Source: CAYNNP01 sp964398215
GTDB taxonomy: Bacteria; Planctomycetota; Planctomycetia; Pirellulales; Pirellulaceae
NCBI GenBank assembly: GCA_964398215.1
Contig: CAYNNP010000007.1
Span: 1 to 63,908 of the forward strand
Reading direction: 5' to 3'
DNA length: 63,908 nt
Part shown: positions 44,124-52,608 of the stretch, one piece after another
Position numbering within the stretch: the first letter of the stretch is position 1
Layout of the letters: each line of letters starts with the position of its first letter
The notes under the pieces: generated by a model
Told to the model about the DNA's origin: nothing
What the model saw: only the letters and a program-made list of their open reading frames with translations
Databases searched by the model: none
Position numbers and translations under genes: made by a program

Positions 44124-46196
44124 GTGGCGGTATCTGATTGGTCTTGGCTCCCCATTCGGCGGACCGATATTTTGCCCACGATCCAAGACGCGCTCCGTGA
44201 ACGGTTTGTTTTTTGTGATGACATCGCGGATTTGATATCGGCCGCAGTTTACGAACCGTGCAACCTTCTGCTCTGGGGTCCGGGCGGGCATGGCAAAAGC
44301 GACATGGTCCTCAGCGCGATCAGATCGCTGGGAATCGATGACTCCGAGATCTTCATTCAGTCGTTTGGCGAGGGGATGAGTGAAGACCGATTGTGGGGCG
44401 GACCCGACATGGCGTCACTGGATCATTGCCTGCGATACGATACATCACGTTCGTTCTTGGCACCGCAGTTCAAAGTCGTTGTTTTCGAGGAACTCTTTGA
44501 TGCTCCTGCGCAAGCCTTGTTGCCGCTGAAAGATGTTCTGACGCGGCGCGTTTTCATGAATGGCCCCGAGCGTGTCGACATGGCTGCCAAAGTCGTGATT
44601 GCGTGCACGAACAAAGATCCTCGCGAATTTGCAGAAGACAATGACGCGGTGGCAGCGTTGATGGAACGCTTTCTATTGCAAAAAGAAGTTCGCTGGCCCG
44701 AGTACGGTGAAAAACAATACAAAGAACTGTTCACAAAGGTCAAACCGGCTGCCAGCGCCGCTGGTCGCGAATTGCACACGAAACTCGCTGGCGTGATCGC
44801 CGGACTGAACGAATCCAAGACGTTCATGATGTCACCACGCATGGCGCTTCAGGCCTTGGAGGTCGTCACCAACTGCGCTCGATACCGCACGGACAAGAAG
44901 ATTCGCCCCGCCGCGTTCCAAAGTATTCGCTTTGTGCAAGGGATGCAGTCATACACAGCAGACTTGACCCGCAAAATTGAAAAGCTTTTGCCGGATGATG
45001 AAGACTATTTCATCCAGTTGTCTGAAAATGATTTTGATGGTGACGAAACCGGCCAACTCAAAACCCCGCGTGACAAACTGCCAAAGATCGTATCCAAATC
45101 ATTAAGAACACGGTTCGTTCACGCCAGCGAGATCATCCAGGTTCTGACACACGCATTTTATCAACCGTGCAACGTCTTGCTGTGGGGACCAGGCGGTCAC
45201 GGCAAGTCGGACATGGTGATGACTGCACTGAAATCGATTGGCTATGAGGATCAAGATATTTTCTTGCAGTCGTTCGGCGAAGGCATGAGCGAAGATCGAT
45301 TGTGGGGCGGTCCCAACATCGCAAAACTCGACGAATGCCTGGAGTACGATACAGCGAGATCATTCTTGCCATTCGAAGTCGTTGTCCTGGAAGAGATCCT
45401 CGATGCGTCGTCTCAAGCTCTCTTGCCGCTCAAAGACGTTTTGACGCGGCGTGTCTTCATGAATGGCAATGATCCGGTTCCCATGAAGTCGAAAGTCATC
45501 ATCGCTTGTACCAACAAAGACCCTCGCCAATTCGCCAAAGATAGTGACGCGGTAAAAGCTTTGCTGGAACGGTTTCCGCTTCAACTGGAGGTCCGTTGGC
45601 CTTCGTATACCCAGGCAGACTACGAAGCTCTGTTTCAGCGTGCCAACCCTGACGCCAGTTCAGACAAACGAAAATTGCACCGAATTTACGCCCACGTCGT
45701 CGCAAGTTTGGGTGACGATCGCGAAGGAGGTTTCCAGGTCTCGCCGCGTATCGCCCTCGGAGGACTGAAACTTTCTGCCAACAGCGTCCAGCGACATGGT
45801 CGTAAACGAATGATCGTGGAGGACATTTTGACGATTCGAAATGTCCAAGGCATGGAATCTTACCAGCACGATGTCGAAGCCCTGATTCGCAAAGCGCTTC
45901 TGGAAGGTGGCACGGAGGTTTTGTTGAGCGACATTGACGAACGGGCCACGCGCCTGCGAGGAAAAATGGATAGCATCAATGAGATGTTTGAATACGCAAA
46001 AACGCTGGAGGAAGATGAGCGAATCGAAGCTAACGATGAAGCAATCAATAGCATGGTTGGCTTGGTCAGCAAGATGGATCGTCTGAAACGCGAACTTCTG
46101 TTCATCGACGTTTCGGACCCGAAGCTAAAAGTATGGAAAGAACAAACTTCGCAACGAGTTGACAAATTGTCGGCAGAAGTCGAAGCAGGAAGCTGA
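44124..46196 (+). CDS. Tandem-duplicated MoxR-like AAA+ ATPase
   Basis: 690 residues, GTG start with AGGAAA 7 nt upstream. Two homologous MoxR modules sit in one chain. Module 1 has Walker A GPGGHGKS (52-59); module 2 has the same at 355-362. Both share FGEGMSEDRLWGGP, LLPLKDVLTRRVFMNG, sensor-1 ACTNKDPR and an arginine-finger-like ERF. In both, the Walker B end reads EE (VVVFEELFDA, VVVLEEILDA) where MoxR proteins have DE. The C-terminal ~100 residues are helical. MoxR ATPases act with vWA proteins as chaperone-like remodellers. The vWA gene follows after 3 nt, so the pair is one operon and presumably one complex. Confidence 0.9.
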   Translation: MAVSDWSWLPIRRTDILPTIQDALRERFVFCDDIADLISAAVYEPCNLLLWGPGGHGKSDMVLSAIRSLGIDDSEIFIQSFGEGMSEDRLWGGPDMASLDHCLRYDTSRSFLAPQFKVVVFEELFDAPAQALLPLKDVLTRRVFMNGPERVDMAAKVVIACTNKDPREFAEDNDAVAALMERFLLQKEVRWPEYGEKQYKELFTKVKPAASAAGRELHTKLAGVIAGLNESKTFMMSPRMALQALEVVTNCARYRTDKKIRPAAFQSIRFVQGMQSYTADLTRKIEKLLPDDEDYFIQLSENDFDGDETGQLKTPRDKLPKIVSKSLRTRFVHASEIIQVLTHAFYQPCNVLLWGPGGHGKSDMVMTALKSIGYEDQDIFLQSFGEGMSEDRLWGGPNIAKLDECLEYDTARSFLPFEVVVLEEILDASSQALLPLKDVLTRRVFMNGNDPVPMKSKVIIACTNKDPRQFAKDSDAVKALLERFPLQLEVRWPSYTQADYEALFQRANPDASSDKRKLHRIYAHVVASLGDDREGGFQVSPRIALGGLKLSANSVQRHGRKRMIVEDILTIRNVQGMESYQHDVEALIRKALLEGGTEVLLSDIDERATRLRGKMDSINEMFEYAKTLEEDERIEANDEAINSMVGLVSKMDRLKRELLFIDVSDPKLKVWKEQTSQRVDKLSAEVEAGS

Positions 46197-46199
46197 TCG

Positions 46200-47690
46200 A
46201 TGGGCGATGAACCCGAACGAATTCATGTGCATCGGCGATGGCGCGACTTCCTGCGCTTTCATACTCATGTGACGTACCCGGACACCAGCGAGCGCCGACA
46301 ACAGATCAATATCCAACAGGTGATCAAACAGTTGGATTCGATCGGGATGCATCACATTGACATTCCAATGATTTGGGACGGCGTGCACTTGGTCGATGAC
46401 GGTCGCATCGCCGGACGAATGGAGATTGCAAAGCGAGTGCGTCTAACTTACCGCGCGAGAATGTGGGGTGTTGCTCAGAAAGCCGACGAGGTGACTGGGC
46501 GTTCTGGACGTGATATCGATAAATATTATTCGCTAGCCGACGCGCTCCGAGAAATGGAGTTCGATTTGATCAAAGGTCGCACCGACATCGATCGTGCTAT
46601 CGCAAATGTCGCGATCTTGTCAACAATCAAACGTGCTTTGGCAATCGGGATTGATCCCGAGTTGATCACCCGCCAAGTCAATTGGGCGCTTCGCGAAGTC
46701 GAAGGCTTGGAATCGGGCGAAGTAGAGTTACTGGAGTGCTTGCCCGAATCAACACAGCTCAAGTCGACGAACAAAATGGATTTCCAGCAAATGTCAGTCG
46801 ATCGTGGCGTTACCGAAATCAAGTTAATTGAAAACATAGACACGCGCGGAAAAATAGCATCGCTGTTTGGTGATGTGTTTGGCGGAAGAAAACAAGAGTC
46901 TGCCAATAAAGAATTGCACCCGCTGTCGGTCCGTCGCTTGGACATCGCATCACGACTGCTGAGCGAACCGGGAATCGAAGCGCTGTTAAGAATATCGCGG
47001 GTTGCCAACGAGTTTGTTGCGTTCAGGCCGCGATTCGAGAAAAAGATGATTCCTGCTGCAGATGGTGACCAAACGCGAATGCGGATGATGACGTCGTTTG
47101 ACGAAATGACCAAAATGGCACCAGCGGCTTGGGCGATGAAGGTCGCGTCGCCAAAATACTTTCGATACCGGCTGGCAACGAAGAGTTTCATGATCCGAGA
47201 AAAGATCAAGAGGAGCGATAAAAAGCAGTTTTTCTATGCAATGTTGGATCAATCGAAATCGATGCAACAAGGTGAGCGGATCTATAAACTGATCGCCATT
47301 TTGATGAATCGTTTGCGAGCTGTTTGTCGTCGCGAAGCAATTCTTGGATATAGTTTTTTCGATTCAGTCGTGCACGAAGAAAAGATGGTCCGCGATGTAC
47401 TTGAGGCCAAAGAGCAAGTCCACAATTTGAACCACGAGTTCTTTCTGGGTGACGACACGGACATCAACTTAGCTCTCCGCGAAGGCATCAAACGTATCAA
47501 ACGCGTCACCGCCGAGATGGATCTGGATAAACCTGAACTGATCATCGTTACTGACGGCGACCATGGCATCAATGTCAAGGCAAAAGAACTCAAGGGCGTC
47601 ATGCTGCATGCTTTCGTTGTCGAAGAATCCAACGAAGATTTGATCAAGCTCGCCGCAGCAACAGGCGGCGTTGCGCTTCAAAACTTGTAA
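46200..47690 (+). CDS. vWA-domain protein, partner of the tandem MoxR ATPase
   Basis: 496 residues. C-terminal vWA domain (about 343-496) with a complete MIDAS: DQSKS (D350-S354), Thr in DDTDINLAL, and D452 in IIVTDGD. The first ~340 residues are helical and unassigned (RRWRDFLRFHTHVTYPDTSE; IKLIENIDTRGKIASLFGDV). No signal peptide, so cytoplasmic. MIDAS-competent vWA proteins bind MoxR partners and targets through a Mg ion. Start ATG 3 nt after the MoxR stop. Its last 13 nt overlap, on the opposite strand, the end of the broken NPYQSP gene. Confidence 0.9.
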   Translation: MGDEPERIHVHRRWRDFLRFHTHVTYPDTSERRQQINIQQVIKQLDSIGMHHIDIPMIWDGVHLVDDGRIAGRMEIAKRVRLTYRARMWGVAQKADEVTGRSGRDIDKYYSLADALREMEFDLIKGRTDIDRAIANVAILSTIKRALAIGIDPELITRQVNWALREVEGLESGEVELLECLPESTQLKSTNKMDFQQMSVDRGVTEIKLIENIDTRGKIASLFGDVFGGRKQESANKELHPLSVRRLDIASRLLSEPGIEALLRISRVANEFVAFRPRFEKKMIPAADGDQTRMRMMTSFDEMTKMAPAAWAMKVASPKYFRYRLATKSFMIREKIKRSDKKQFFYAMLDQSKSMQQGERIYKLIAILMNRLRAVCRREAILGYSFFDSVVHEEKMVRDVLEAKEQVHNLNHEFFLGDDTDINLALREGIKRIKRVTAEMDLDKPELIIVTDGDHGINVKAKELKGVMLHAFVVEESNEDLIKLAAATGGVALQNL

Positions 47691-47844
47691 GCACTCAGCG
47701 AATACAAAACTCCCATCATCACAACAAAGGTGACCAGCACACTAGCCGCAAATATAAACCACCCCACAGATTTTTTGGTTGCTCCGCAGGGTCAACCTCT
47801 TGCACTACCTCGCGGGGACTCTGGTACGGATTCGGTTCGTTCAT
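47678..47844 (-). pseudogene. Small NPYQSP-type membrane protein, frame broken at a run of six A
   Basis: The ATG at 47844 overlaps the stop of the isochorismatase-like gene (ATGA). Frame 0 encodes MNEPNPYQSPRE..., the N-terminus typical of small planctomycete membrane proteins, but runs into WGGLYLRL and a stop at 47719. With one extra A in the A-run at 47771-47776 (minus strand CCAAAAAATCT), the frame continues as SVGWFIFAASVLVTFVVMMG and then VLYSLSAYKF, a perfect transmembrane helix, ending at 47678. The intended protein is about 55 residues. The cause may be a homopolymer sequencing error, a real mutation, or -1 slippage at A-AAA-AAT. Confidence 0.8.
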
Positions 47845-48443
47845 CGACGGCCTTTCGGTGGGCCCGGACGCCTGGGCGGTTGATGATCTTTCACCAATTG
47901 ACTGATCTGCTTGAACGAGTCGTGTTGCGACGATTCCAACCACTCGAACAACACACTTTCGGCGCTCGTGATCGTGGCGCCTGTCGACTGCATTCGGCGA
48001 AGTGCCGTTTCATGATCGCGTCCATGGCGTGCTGCAACGGCTTCGGCAACAACGTAAGGACGCTGCCCTTCTGCGATCAAATCCAACACCGTCTGCTGAA
48101 CACAAACATGAGTCTCGATTCCAACCACGATGATTTGGTCGCGGCCTTCGTTCGCCCAAGCATCCAACGAGTCGCGACAAACGGCAGCGGAGAACGCAAG
48201 CTTCTCCTCTGGCTCAGGAAAGAACTCGGTCAATGGTTCAACCAGTGGCCCCAGTCCCTTTGGATACTGAACTGTCGCCGCGGTTGGCACCCCCAGCAAC
48301 TGGGCCGCCTTCAGCAACCGTATTGCTTCCAGGACCACAGCTTCGCCCGAAGGAATCACGGGAACCAGTTTTTCTTGCAGATCGATCACCAGCAATGCAG
48401 AACGATCAATCTTGATTCGGTGCGGAGAACTAATGTGCGGCAT
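47841..48443 (-). CDS. Isochorismatase-like cysteine hydrolase
   Basis: 200 residues. The catalytic triad of the family is present: D21 (ALLVIDLQEKL), K81 (PEEKLAFSAA) and C114 (VVGIETHVCVQQTVLDL), with the cis-peptide region VGIETH. The family includes nicotinamidases, isochorismatases and hydrolases of unknown substrate. The short YcaC-type lid region here gives no substrate clue. The last ~20 residues are Pro/Arg-rich (QPPRRPGPPKGRR). It is divergent from the citramalate synthase leader and overlaps the start of the small NPYQSP gene by 4 nt, so those two are translationally coupled. Confidence 0.92.
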   Translation of the reverse strand: MPHISSPHRIKIDRSALLVIDLQEKLVPVIPSGEAVVLEAIRLLKAAQLLGVPTAATVQYPKGLGPLVEPLTEFFPEPEEKLAFSAAVCRDSLDAWANEGRDQIIVVGIETHVCVQQTVLDLIAEGQRPYVVAEAVAARHGRDHETALRRMQSTGATITSAESVLFEWLESSQHDSFKQISQLVKDHQPPRRPGPPKGRR

Positions 48444-48568
48444 AGACTCATTGTTGGTAGAACTAGGATTGAATTGTAAGAGCCAGCAAGGCTATTCATC
48501 GTTCGATCTTGACACCATCGGTGGGCAGCGTATCCTAACGGCTCAAAGTTTCTCTGATTAGCAGACAA

Positions 48569-48634
48569 ATGAAAACCATATTCGTTCGCGCATCGATTAT
48601 TTATCGCGTCACTGGCCCGATTTGCCAGGATTGA
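48569..48634 (+). CDS. Ile/Val-rich leader peptide of the citramalate synthase attenuator
   Basis: 21 codons: MKTIFVRASIIYRVTGPI followed by three residues and TGA at 48632. Four Ile codons (ATA, then ATT three times, two adjacent) and two Val codons. It lies about 130 nt upstream of the citramalate synthase ATG, ends 2 nt before the antiterminator segment, and precedes an intrinsic terminator. No strong Shine-Dalgarno is visible, so translation is inferred. Confidence 0.65.
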   Translation: MKTIFVRASIIYRVTGPICQD

Positions 48635-48635
48635 C

Positions 48636-48726
48636 GCGGGGGAAGACGTTCACCATCGCGGAACGTTGAACTTGAGCATGCCGAACAGCTATACCCCCGT
48701 CGCCAAAGTTGCAGCGGGGGTTTTTT
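48636..48726 (+). promoter_or_regulatory. Transcription attenuator (antiterminator segment + intrinsic terminator)
   Basis: Segment A, CGGGGG (48637-48642), begins 2 nt after the leader stop codon. Segment B, ACCCCCG (48693-48699), can pair either with A or with segment C, CGGGGGT (48715-48721). B:C followed by TTTTTT (48721-48726) is an intrinsic terminator; A:B prevents it. A minor hairpin ACGTTC/GAACGT (48646-48666) lies between. The upstream gene is on the other strand, so the terminator has no upstream transcript to end except the leader of the citramalate synthase gene. Confidence 0.7.
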
Positions 48727-48765
48727 CGTACACGATTCAATTGACTGAAACCGAAAATCACGACT

Positions 48766-50379
48766 ATGAATTCCAAACAGATCCTGATCTACGACACCAC
48801 CCTTCGAGATGGATCGCAGGGAGAAGGCGTTAGCTTTTCGCTCAATGACAAACTGAACATTGCGGAACGATTGGCGGAAGTCGGTGTCGATTTTATCGAA
48901 GGAGGATATCCACTGTCGAACGAAAAGGATGTTCAATTCTTTCAACAAATCCGCAATCGAAATATCGGTCATACCAAAATCTGTGCCTTTGGTATGACAC
49001 GGCGCAAAAGCATGAAGGCTGAAGATGACCCTGGCATGGTCGCGCTGGTAAAAGCAGAAACGCCTGTGATCACGGTGGTCGGAAAAACCTGGGACTACCA
49101 CGTAACAGACGTCCTGGGTGTATCGCTTGAAGAAAATCTTGAGATGATTGCCGATAGCGTCGAGTATTTGGCAAAGCACGCCGAGGTCATTTACGATGCG
49201 GAGCATTTTTTCGATGGCTATGCGGCAAACCCAGAGTACGCACTCAAGACTCTTCAAGTGGCTTCGCAAGCTGGGGCTAAATGGATGGCCCTGTGTGATA
49301 CCAATGGCGGTAGCCTGCCAGAGCGCATCGCGGAACTCACAACCAAAGCCAGCGAAACGGTCTCGCCCTACGATGTTCAAATTGGGATTCACTGTCACAA
49401 CGATAGTGAACTGGCCGTCGCGAATTCTCTGGCCTCTGTCGACGCCGGCGCCACGCAAGTCCAAGGCACAATCAATGGGATTGGTGAACGCTGCGGCAAC
49501 GTGGATTTGATCTCTGTGATGGCAAATTTAGCGATCAAAAAAGAAGGCTACAGCGTGTTGGGCGGGCGTTCGATTCAGCCGCTGACAGAACTCAGTCGGT
49601 TTGTTTACGAAACAGCGAATCTGCAATGGCGAAACGGACAAGCGTTTGTTGGGCAAAGTGCTTTCGCGCACAAAGGCGGCATGCACGTCCATGCGATCAA
49701 CAAAGCAGCGAACACCTACGAACACATTGATCCAGCATTGGTTGGGAATGAACGGCGAATCTTGGTCAGTGAACTATCGGGACGCAGTAACATTGTTGCC
49801 GTTGCCACGAAGCATAACCTTGAGCAAGACCGCGAGCTGATGGACAAGATTTTGGCAGAGGTCGTGCAGCTTGAGAACAAAGGATACCAATTCGAAAACG
49901 CTGGTGCTTCATTCGATTTGCTGATCAAGCGGGTCGCAGGTACTTATCTTTCGCACTTTGAACCCATCAAATACCGCATTGTCGCTGGTGACCGAGAGAG
50001 TGCTCGGAATAACGTATTCGCCGAAGCAATCATCAAACTGAAAGTCGGTGATGTGCTCTGGTTCGACGCTGCGGAAGGGCACGGCCCGGTCAACGCACTA
50101 GACGCAGCGCTACGAAAAGCGCTCTCTGACACCTACCCATGCTTGAACGACATGAAATTGATCGACTACAAGGTCCGTGTCGTCGATTCAGGCGCGGGAA
50201 CCGCCGCTGCGACCCGTGTTAATATCGAAAGCGGAGACGCCGACGAAAACTGGGGCACGATCGGCGTCAGTGAAAACATCATCGAAGCGAGTTGGCGAGC
50301 ACTGGTAGATTCGGTGGAGTACAAACTTCACAAGGAAAACCAAAAACTTGGCGGTGGCATTCGCGAGGCCAACGCATAG
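48766..50379 (+). CDS. cimA: (R)-citramalate synthase (LeuA-like, CimA type)
   Basis: 537 residues, typical of this CimA class. N-terminal HMGL-like TIM barrel (about 5-280): IYDTTLRDGSQGEGVSFSLN, FIEGGYP, metal/substrate motif IGIHCHNDSELAVANSLASV and NGIGERCGNVDL. Then the GKHSGR-like region SELSGRSN with AFAHKGGMHVHA. C-terminal LeuA allosteric domain (about 390-530; LIKRVAGTYLSHFEPIKYRI, DYKVRVVDSGAGTAAATRV). It condenses pyruvate and acetyl-CoA to citramalate, the first step of the threonine-independent isoleucine pathway; the allosteric domain normally senses isoleucine. An upstream leader suggests attenuation as a second control. Confidence 0.93.
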   Translation: MNSKQILIYDTTLRDGSQGEGVSFSLNDKLNIAERLAEVGVDFIEGGYPLSNEKDVQFFQQIRNRNIGHTKICAFGMTRRKSMKAEDDPGMVALVKAETPVITVVGKTWDYHVTDVLGVSLEENLEMIADSVEYLAKHAEVIYDAEHFFDGYAANPEYALKTLQVASQAGAKWMALCDTNGGSLPERIAELTTKASETVSPYDVQIGIHCHNDSELAVANSLASVDAGATQVQGTINGIGERCGNVDLISVMANLAIKKEGYSVLGGRSIQPLTELSRFVYETANLQWRNGQAFVGQSAFAHKGGMHVHAINKAANTYEHIDPALVGNERRILVSELSGRSNIVAVATKHNLEQDRELMDKILAEVVQLENKGYQFENAGASFDLLIKRVAGTYLSHFEPIKYRIVAGDRESARNNVFAEAIIKLKVGDVLWFDAAEGHGPVNALDAALRKALSDTYPCLNDMKLIDYKVRVVDSGAGTAAATRVNIESGDADENWGTIGVSENIIEASWRALVDSVEYKLHKENQKLGGGIREANA

Positions 50380-50557
50380 CTCTTGCGCGATTGATCACAG
50401 TTGCGCGCTATCATCGCGATTCAAATCAACCAGCTGTCGCCTAAATCCTATAGCGCGAATCCGTCAGAGCCGCTAAAGGCCGGATTATCCGGACTAATTC
50501 ACAACGCGTGAAGCTTTGCTAGCATCCTGGACGATCACTCTTCTACGTCCATGTACA

Positions 50558-50586
50558 GGTGCCTGCCCTCCCATTTTGCAGGCACC
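50558..50586 (+). promoter_or_regulatory. Perfect 9-bp inverted repeat ahead of the sigma factor gene
   Basis: GGTGCCTGC (50558-50566) and GCAGGCACC (50578-50586) with an 11-nt spacer, ending 49 nt before the sigma-factor ATG. No T tract follows. It may be an operator or a 5' UTR hairpin. Confidence 0.4.
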
Positions 50587-50635
50587 CATGGTCAGCCAAA
50601 TACCAATCATACTCCCGGCTGATAAGAGCTCAACG

Positions 50636-51532
50636 ATGACACAACCTGTCGACGCAGAAGAAACCGCAAAGACTAGTACTGCCAAAGCCCGTGTCACGCG
50701 TTCAAAAAGCACGGCGGCGCAATCTCCCTTGGAAACTTACCTCCGCGAGATCAACGAAACTCCGCTGCTATCTGCTGACGAAGAGTTGGATTTGGCATCG
50801 CGTATTGAGCAAGGTGATGTCGCCGCAAGAGACCAGATGGTACGTGCGAACCTGCGGTTGGTCGTGAACATATCGCGAGGCTACACCGGCAAAGGACTCG
50901 GCCTTCAGGACCTTATCGAGGAAGGCAACCTTGGGCTGCTTCGCGCTGTCGAAGGATTCGATCCCACTGTCGGAACACGCTTCAGTACTTACGCAAGCTA
51001 CTGGATCAAGCAATCGATTAAACGAGCCTTGATCAACAGCGCGAAAACGATTCGAATCCCAGCTTACATGGTAGAACTGCTCAGCAAGTGGCGGCGTGCT
51101 ACAGCTCGCTTGAGCGATGAACTTGGCCGAACGCCAACCAACGAAGAAGTCGCACGAGTCTTGGGGCTGCCCAAAAAGAAGCTACCGATCATTCGCAAGG
51201 CGATTCGGATCAGCAATAGCACGCCGCAAAGCGACCAAAGCGAATCGGGCTGGTCGCTGGGTGAAATGGTGATGGACGAGCGATTGAAAGCTCCCGACGA
51301 AACGATGCTTGACCATGATATCTTGCGGCATGCAATGGAACTGCTGGAAGACTTGGACGAACGAGAATCGACCGTCCTTCGCCTACGGTTTGGGCTAGAT
51401 GGTGACGAGCCAAAAACACTGAAAGAAATTGGTGCCGAGCTTGGGCTGACTCGTGAACGCGTTCGCCAGATCGAAACCGAAGCACTCCGCCGACTCGCCG
51501 ATGGCCTCACAGATCCACGAGATCGTTTCTAG
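50636..51532 (+). CDS. RNA polymerase sigma-70 family factor (RpoD/SigB-like, group 2)
   Basis: 298 residues from the ATG at 50636. Region 1.2 (SPLETYLREINETPLLSADE), region 2 (VRANLRLVVNISRGYTGKGL, DLIEEGNLGLLRAVEGFDP, TRFSTYASYWIKQSIKRAL with the -10 recognition helix), region 3 and region 4 (LKEIGAELGLTRERVRQIET, -35 helix) are all present. Region 1.1 and the long non-conserved insert of the housekeeping sigma are absent, so this is an alternative group 2 factor, perhaps for stress or stationary phase. Planctomycetes have several. No anti-sigma gene is nearby. Confidence 0.92.
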   Translation: MTQPVDAEETAKTSTAKARVTRSKSTAAQSPLETYLREINETPLLSADEELDLASRIEQGDVAARDQMVRANLRLVVNISRGYTGKGLGLQDLIEEGNLGLLRAVEGFDPTVGTRFSTYASYWIKQSIKRALINSAKTIRIPAYMVELLSKWRRATARLSDELGRTPTNEEVARVLGLPKKKLPIIRKAIRISNSTPQSDQSESGWSLGEMVMDERLKAPDETMLDHDILRHAMELLEDLDERESTVLRLRFGLDGDEPKTLKEIGAELGLTRERVRQIETEALRRLADGLTDPRDRF

Positions 51533-51838
51533 TCCAGGCATCCGCGAGACTGACGTTTCGTCAACCCGATGTGATTCGACTTTGGTTCTTATCTCTTGCC
51601 AAAGTCCATCGGATGAACTTCAACCCGCCGGCCAGCGACAACACCGATAGGCGCCGGCGGGGAAATCAAACGCCTGGCCGTTGGACACTTTGGCGATGAT
51701 GACACGGCGCAAAACCGGTCCACCGTTCCCGTAAGTTTCCGCTTAAATCCAAGTCAGCAAGAAGCCGACGGATTGAGCAATGAGGGACGATGTCTATACT
51801 GTCTACGTGGAGTTCGCAAGTCAGACGGAGATAACAGC
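51533..51838 (+). other. Intergenic region with a GC-rich hairpin after the sigma factor gene
   Basis: 306 bases. A perfect 9-bp stem, CCCGCCGGC (51624-51632) / GCCGGCGGG (51653-51661), lies 92 nt after the stop, without a T tract. It may terminate transcription or be a repeat. No gene is seen. Confidence 0.45.
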
Positions 51839-52582
51839 ATGAGTGAATACGGCGCTTTTAGCGACGATTTCTACGTAAACATGGTTCTTGGAACCGAAAT
51901 GGATCTTCCTACGAGCCGTGAATCACTGCTGCACCATTTTGAACAAATCCAAAAACGCTACCCAACGCTTATCAACTTTTCATCGCGCGAATCTGGCGAG
52001 ATGATCCTGGAAGAAGAAAAATCTGGCAGCGTCTATCGGTGGGCGTCTATCGACAAGAAACGTGTCGGCAGCGGCTGCGTCAACCACGCCTATGATTCGG
52101 CTCTGGAATTCCATCGACTCGTTTTGCAACTGGTACCGTTTTCACTTTCGGTAAGCCGAATGGACTGCGAATCACTCAGCATCATGATGGGATTTGACTT
52201 CACGTTTCGCGGAAACCACAACGAAATTGTATCCGAAGCCCTAGGTGTCCCTGGCGGATTCGAGGCCTTTTCACAGATCCCGATGTCAAAGCCTTTGTCA
52301 TACGAACCAGCCATGCAATTTTCGCTGGATGACCAATGCAAAACGCAGTGTCGTATCAGCGTAGAATCGCGAACAACTGCATACCAGGTTCGAACCGGAG
52401 AGTTCACCGAAGATCAGATCAGCGTGTACCTGACGGTCCGTCGGTTCGACAGCCTGAGCGGCGAAGAAGATTTTGTCAGTGAATTTGACCGGCTCGCAGT
52501 CTGTGCTGCGGACCTTGCCGATGAATACTTGGTACCCAATGTGCTTCGCCCGCTACAGCAGACGATCTCTTCACATTCATAG
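51839..52582 (+). CDS. Hypothetical protein, cytoplasmic
   Basis: 247 residues, not recognised. ATG at 51839 with GGAG 12 nt upstream (AGACGGAGATAACAGC) is preferred to an upstream TTG. No signal or membrane segment. Alternating strands and helices (YRWASIDKKRVGSGCVNHAY, FHRLVLQLVPFSLSVSRMDC, ISVYLTVRRFDS) suggest a compact alpha/beta domain. A middle motif MMGFDFTFRGNHNEIVSEAL may be conserved. It ends 26 nt before the convergent FixJ-like gene. Such proteins are often planctomycete-specific. Confidence 0.75.
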   Translation: MSEYGAFSDDFYVNMVLGTEMDLPTSRESLLHHFEQIQKRYPTLINFSSRESGEMILEEEKSGSVYRWASIDKKRVGSGCVNHAYDSALEFHRLVLQLVPFSLSVSRMDCESLSIMMGFDFTFRGNHNEIVSEALGVPGGFEAFSQIPMSKPLSYEPAMQFSLDDQCKTQCRISVESRTTAYQVRTGEFTEDQISVYLTVRRFDSLSGEEDFVSEFDRLAVCAADLADEYLVPNVLRPLQQTISSHS

Positions 52583-52608
52583 CACGCGCGAAAGCGGCTG
52601 CATTCGCA

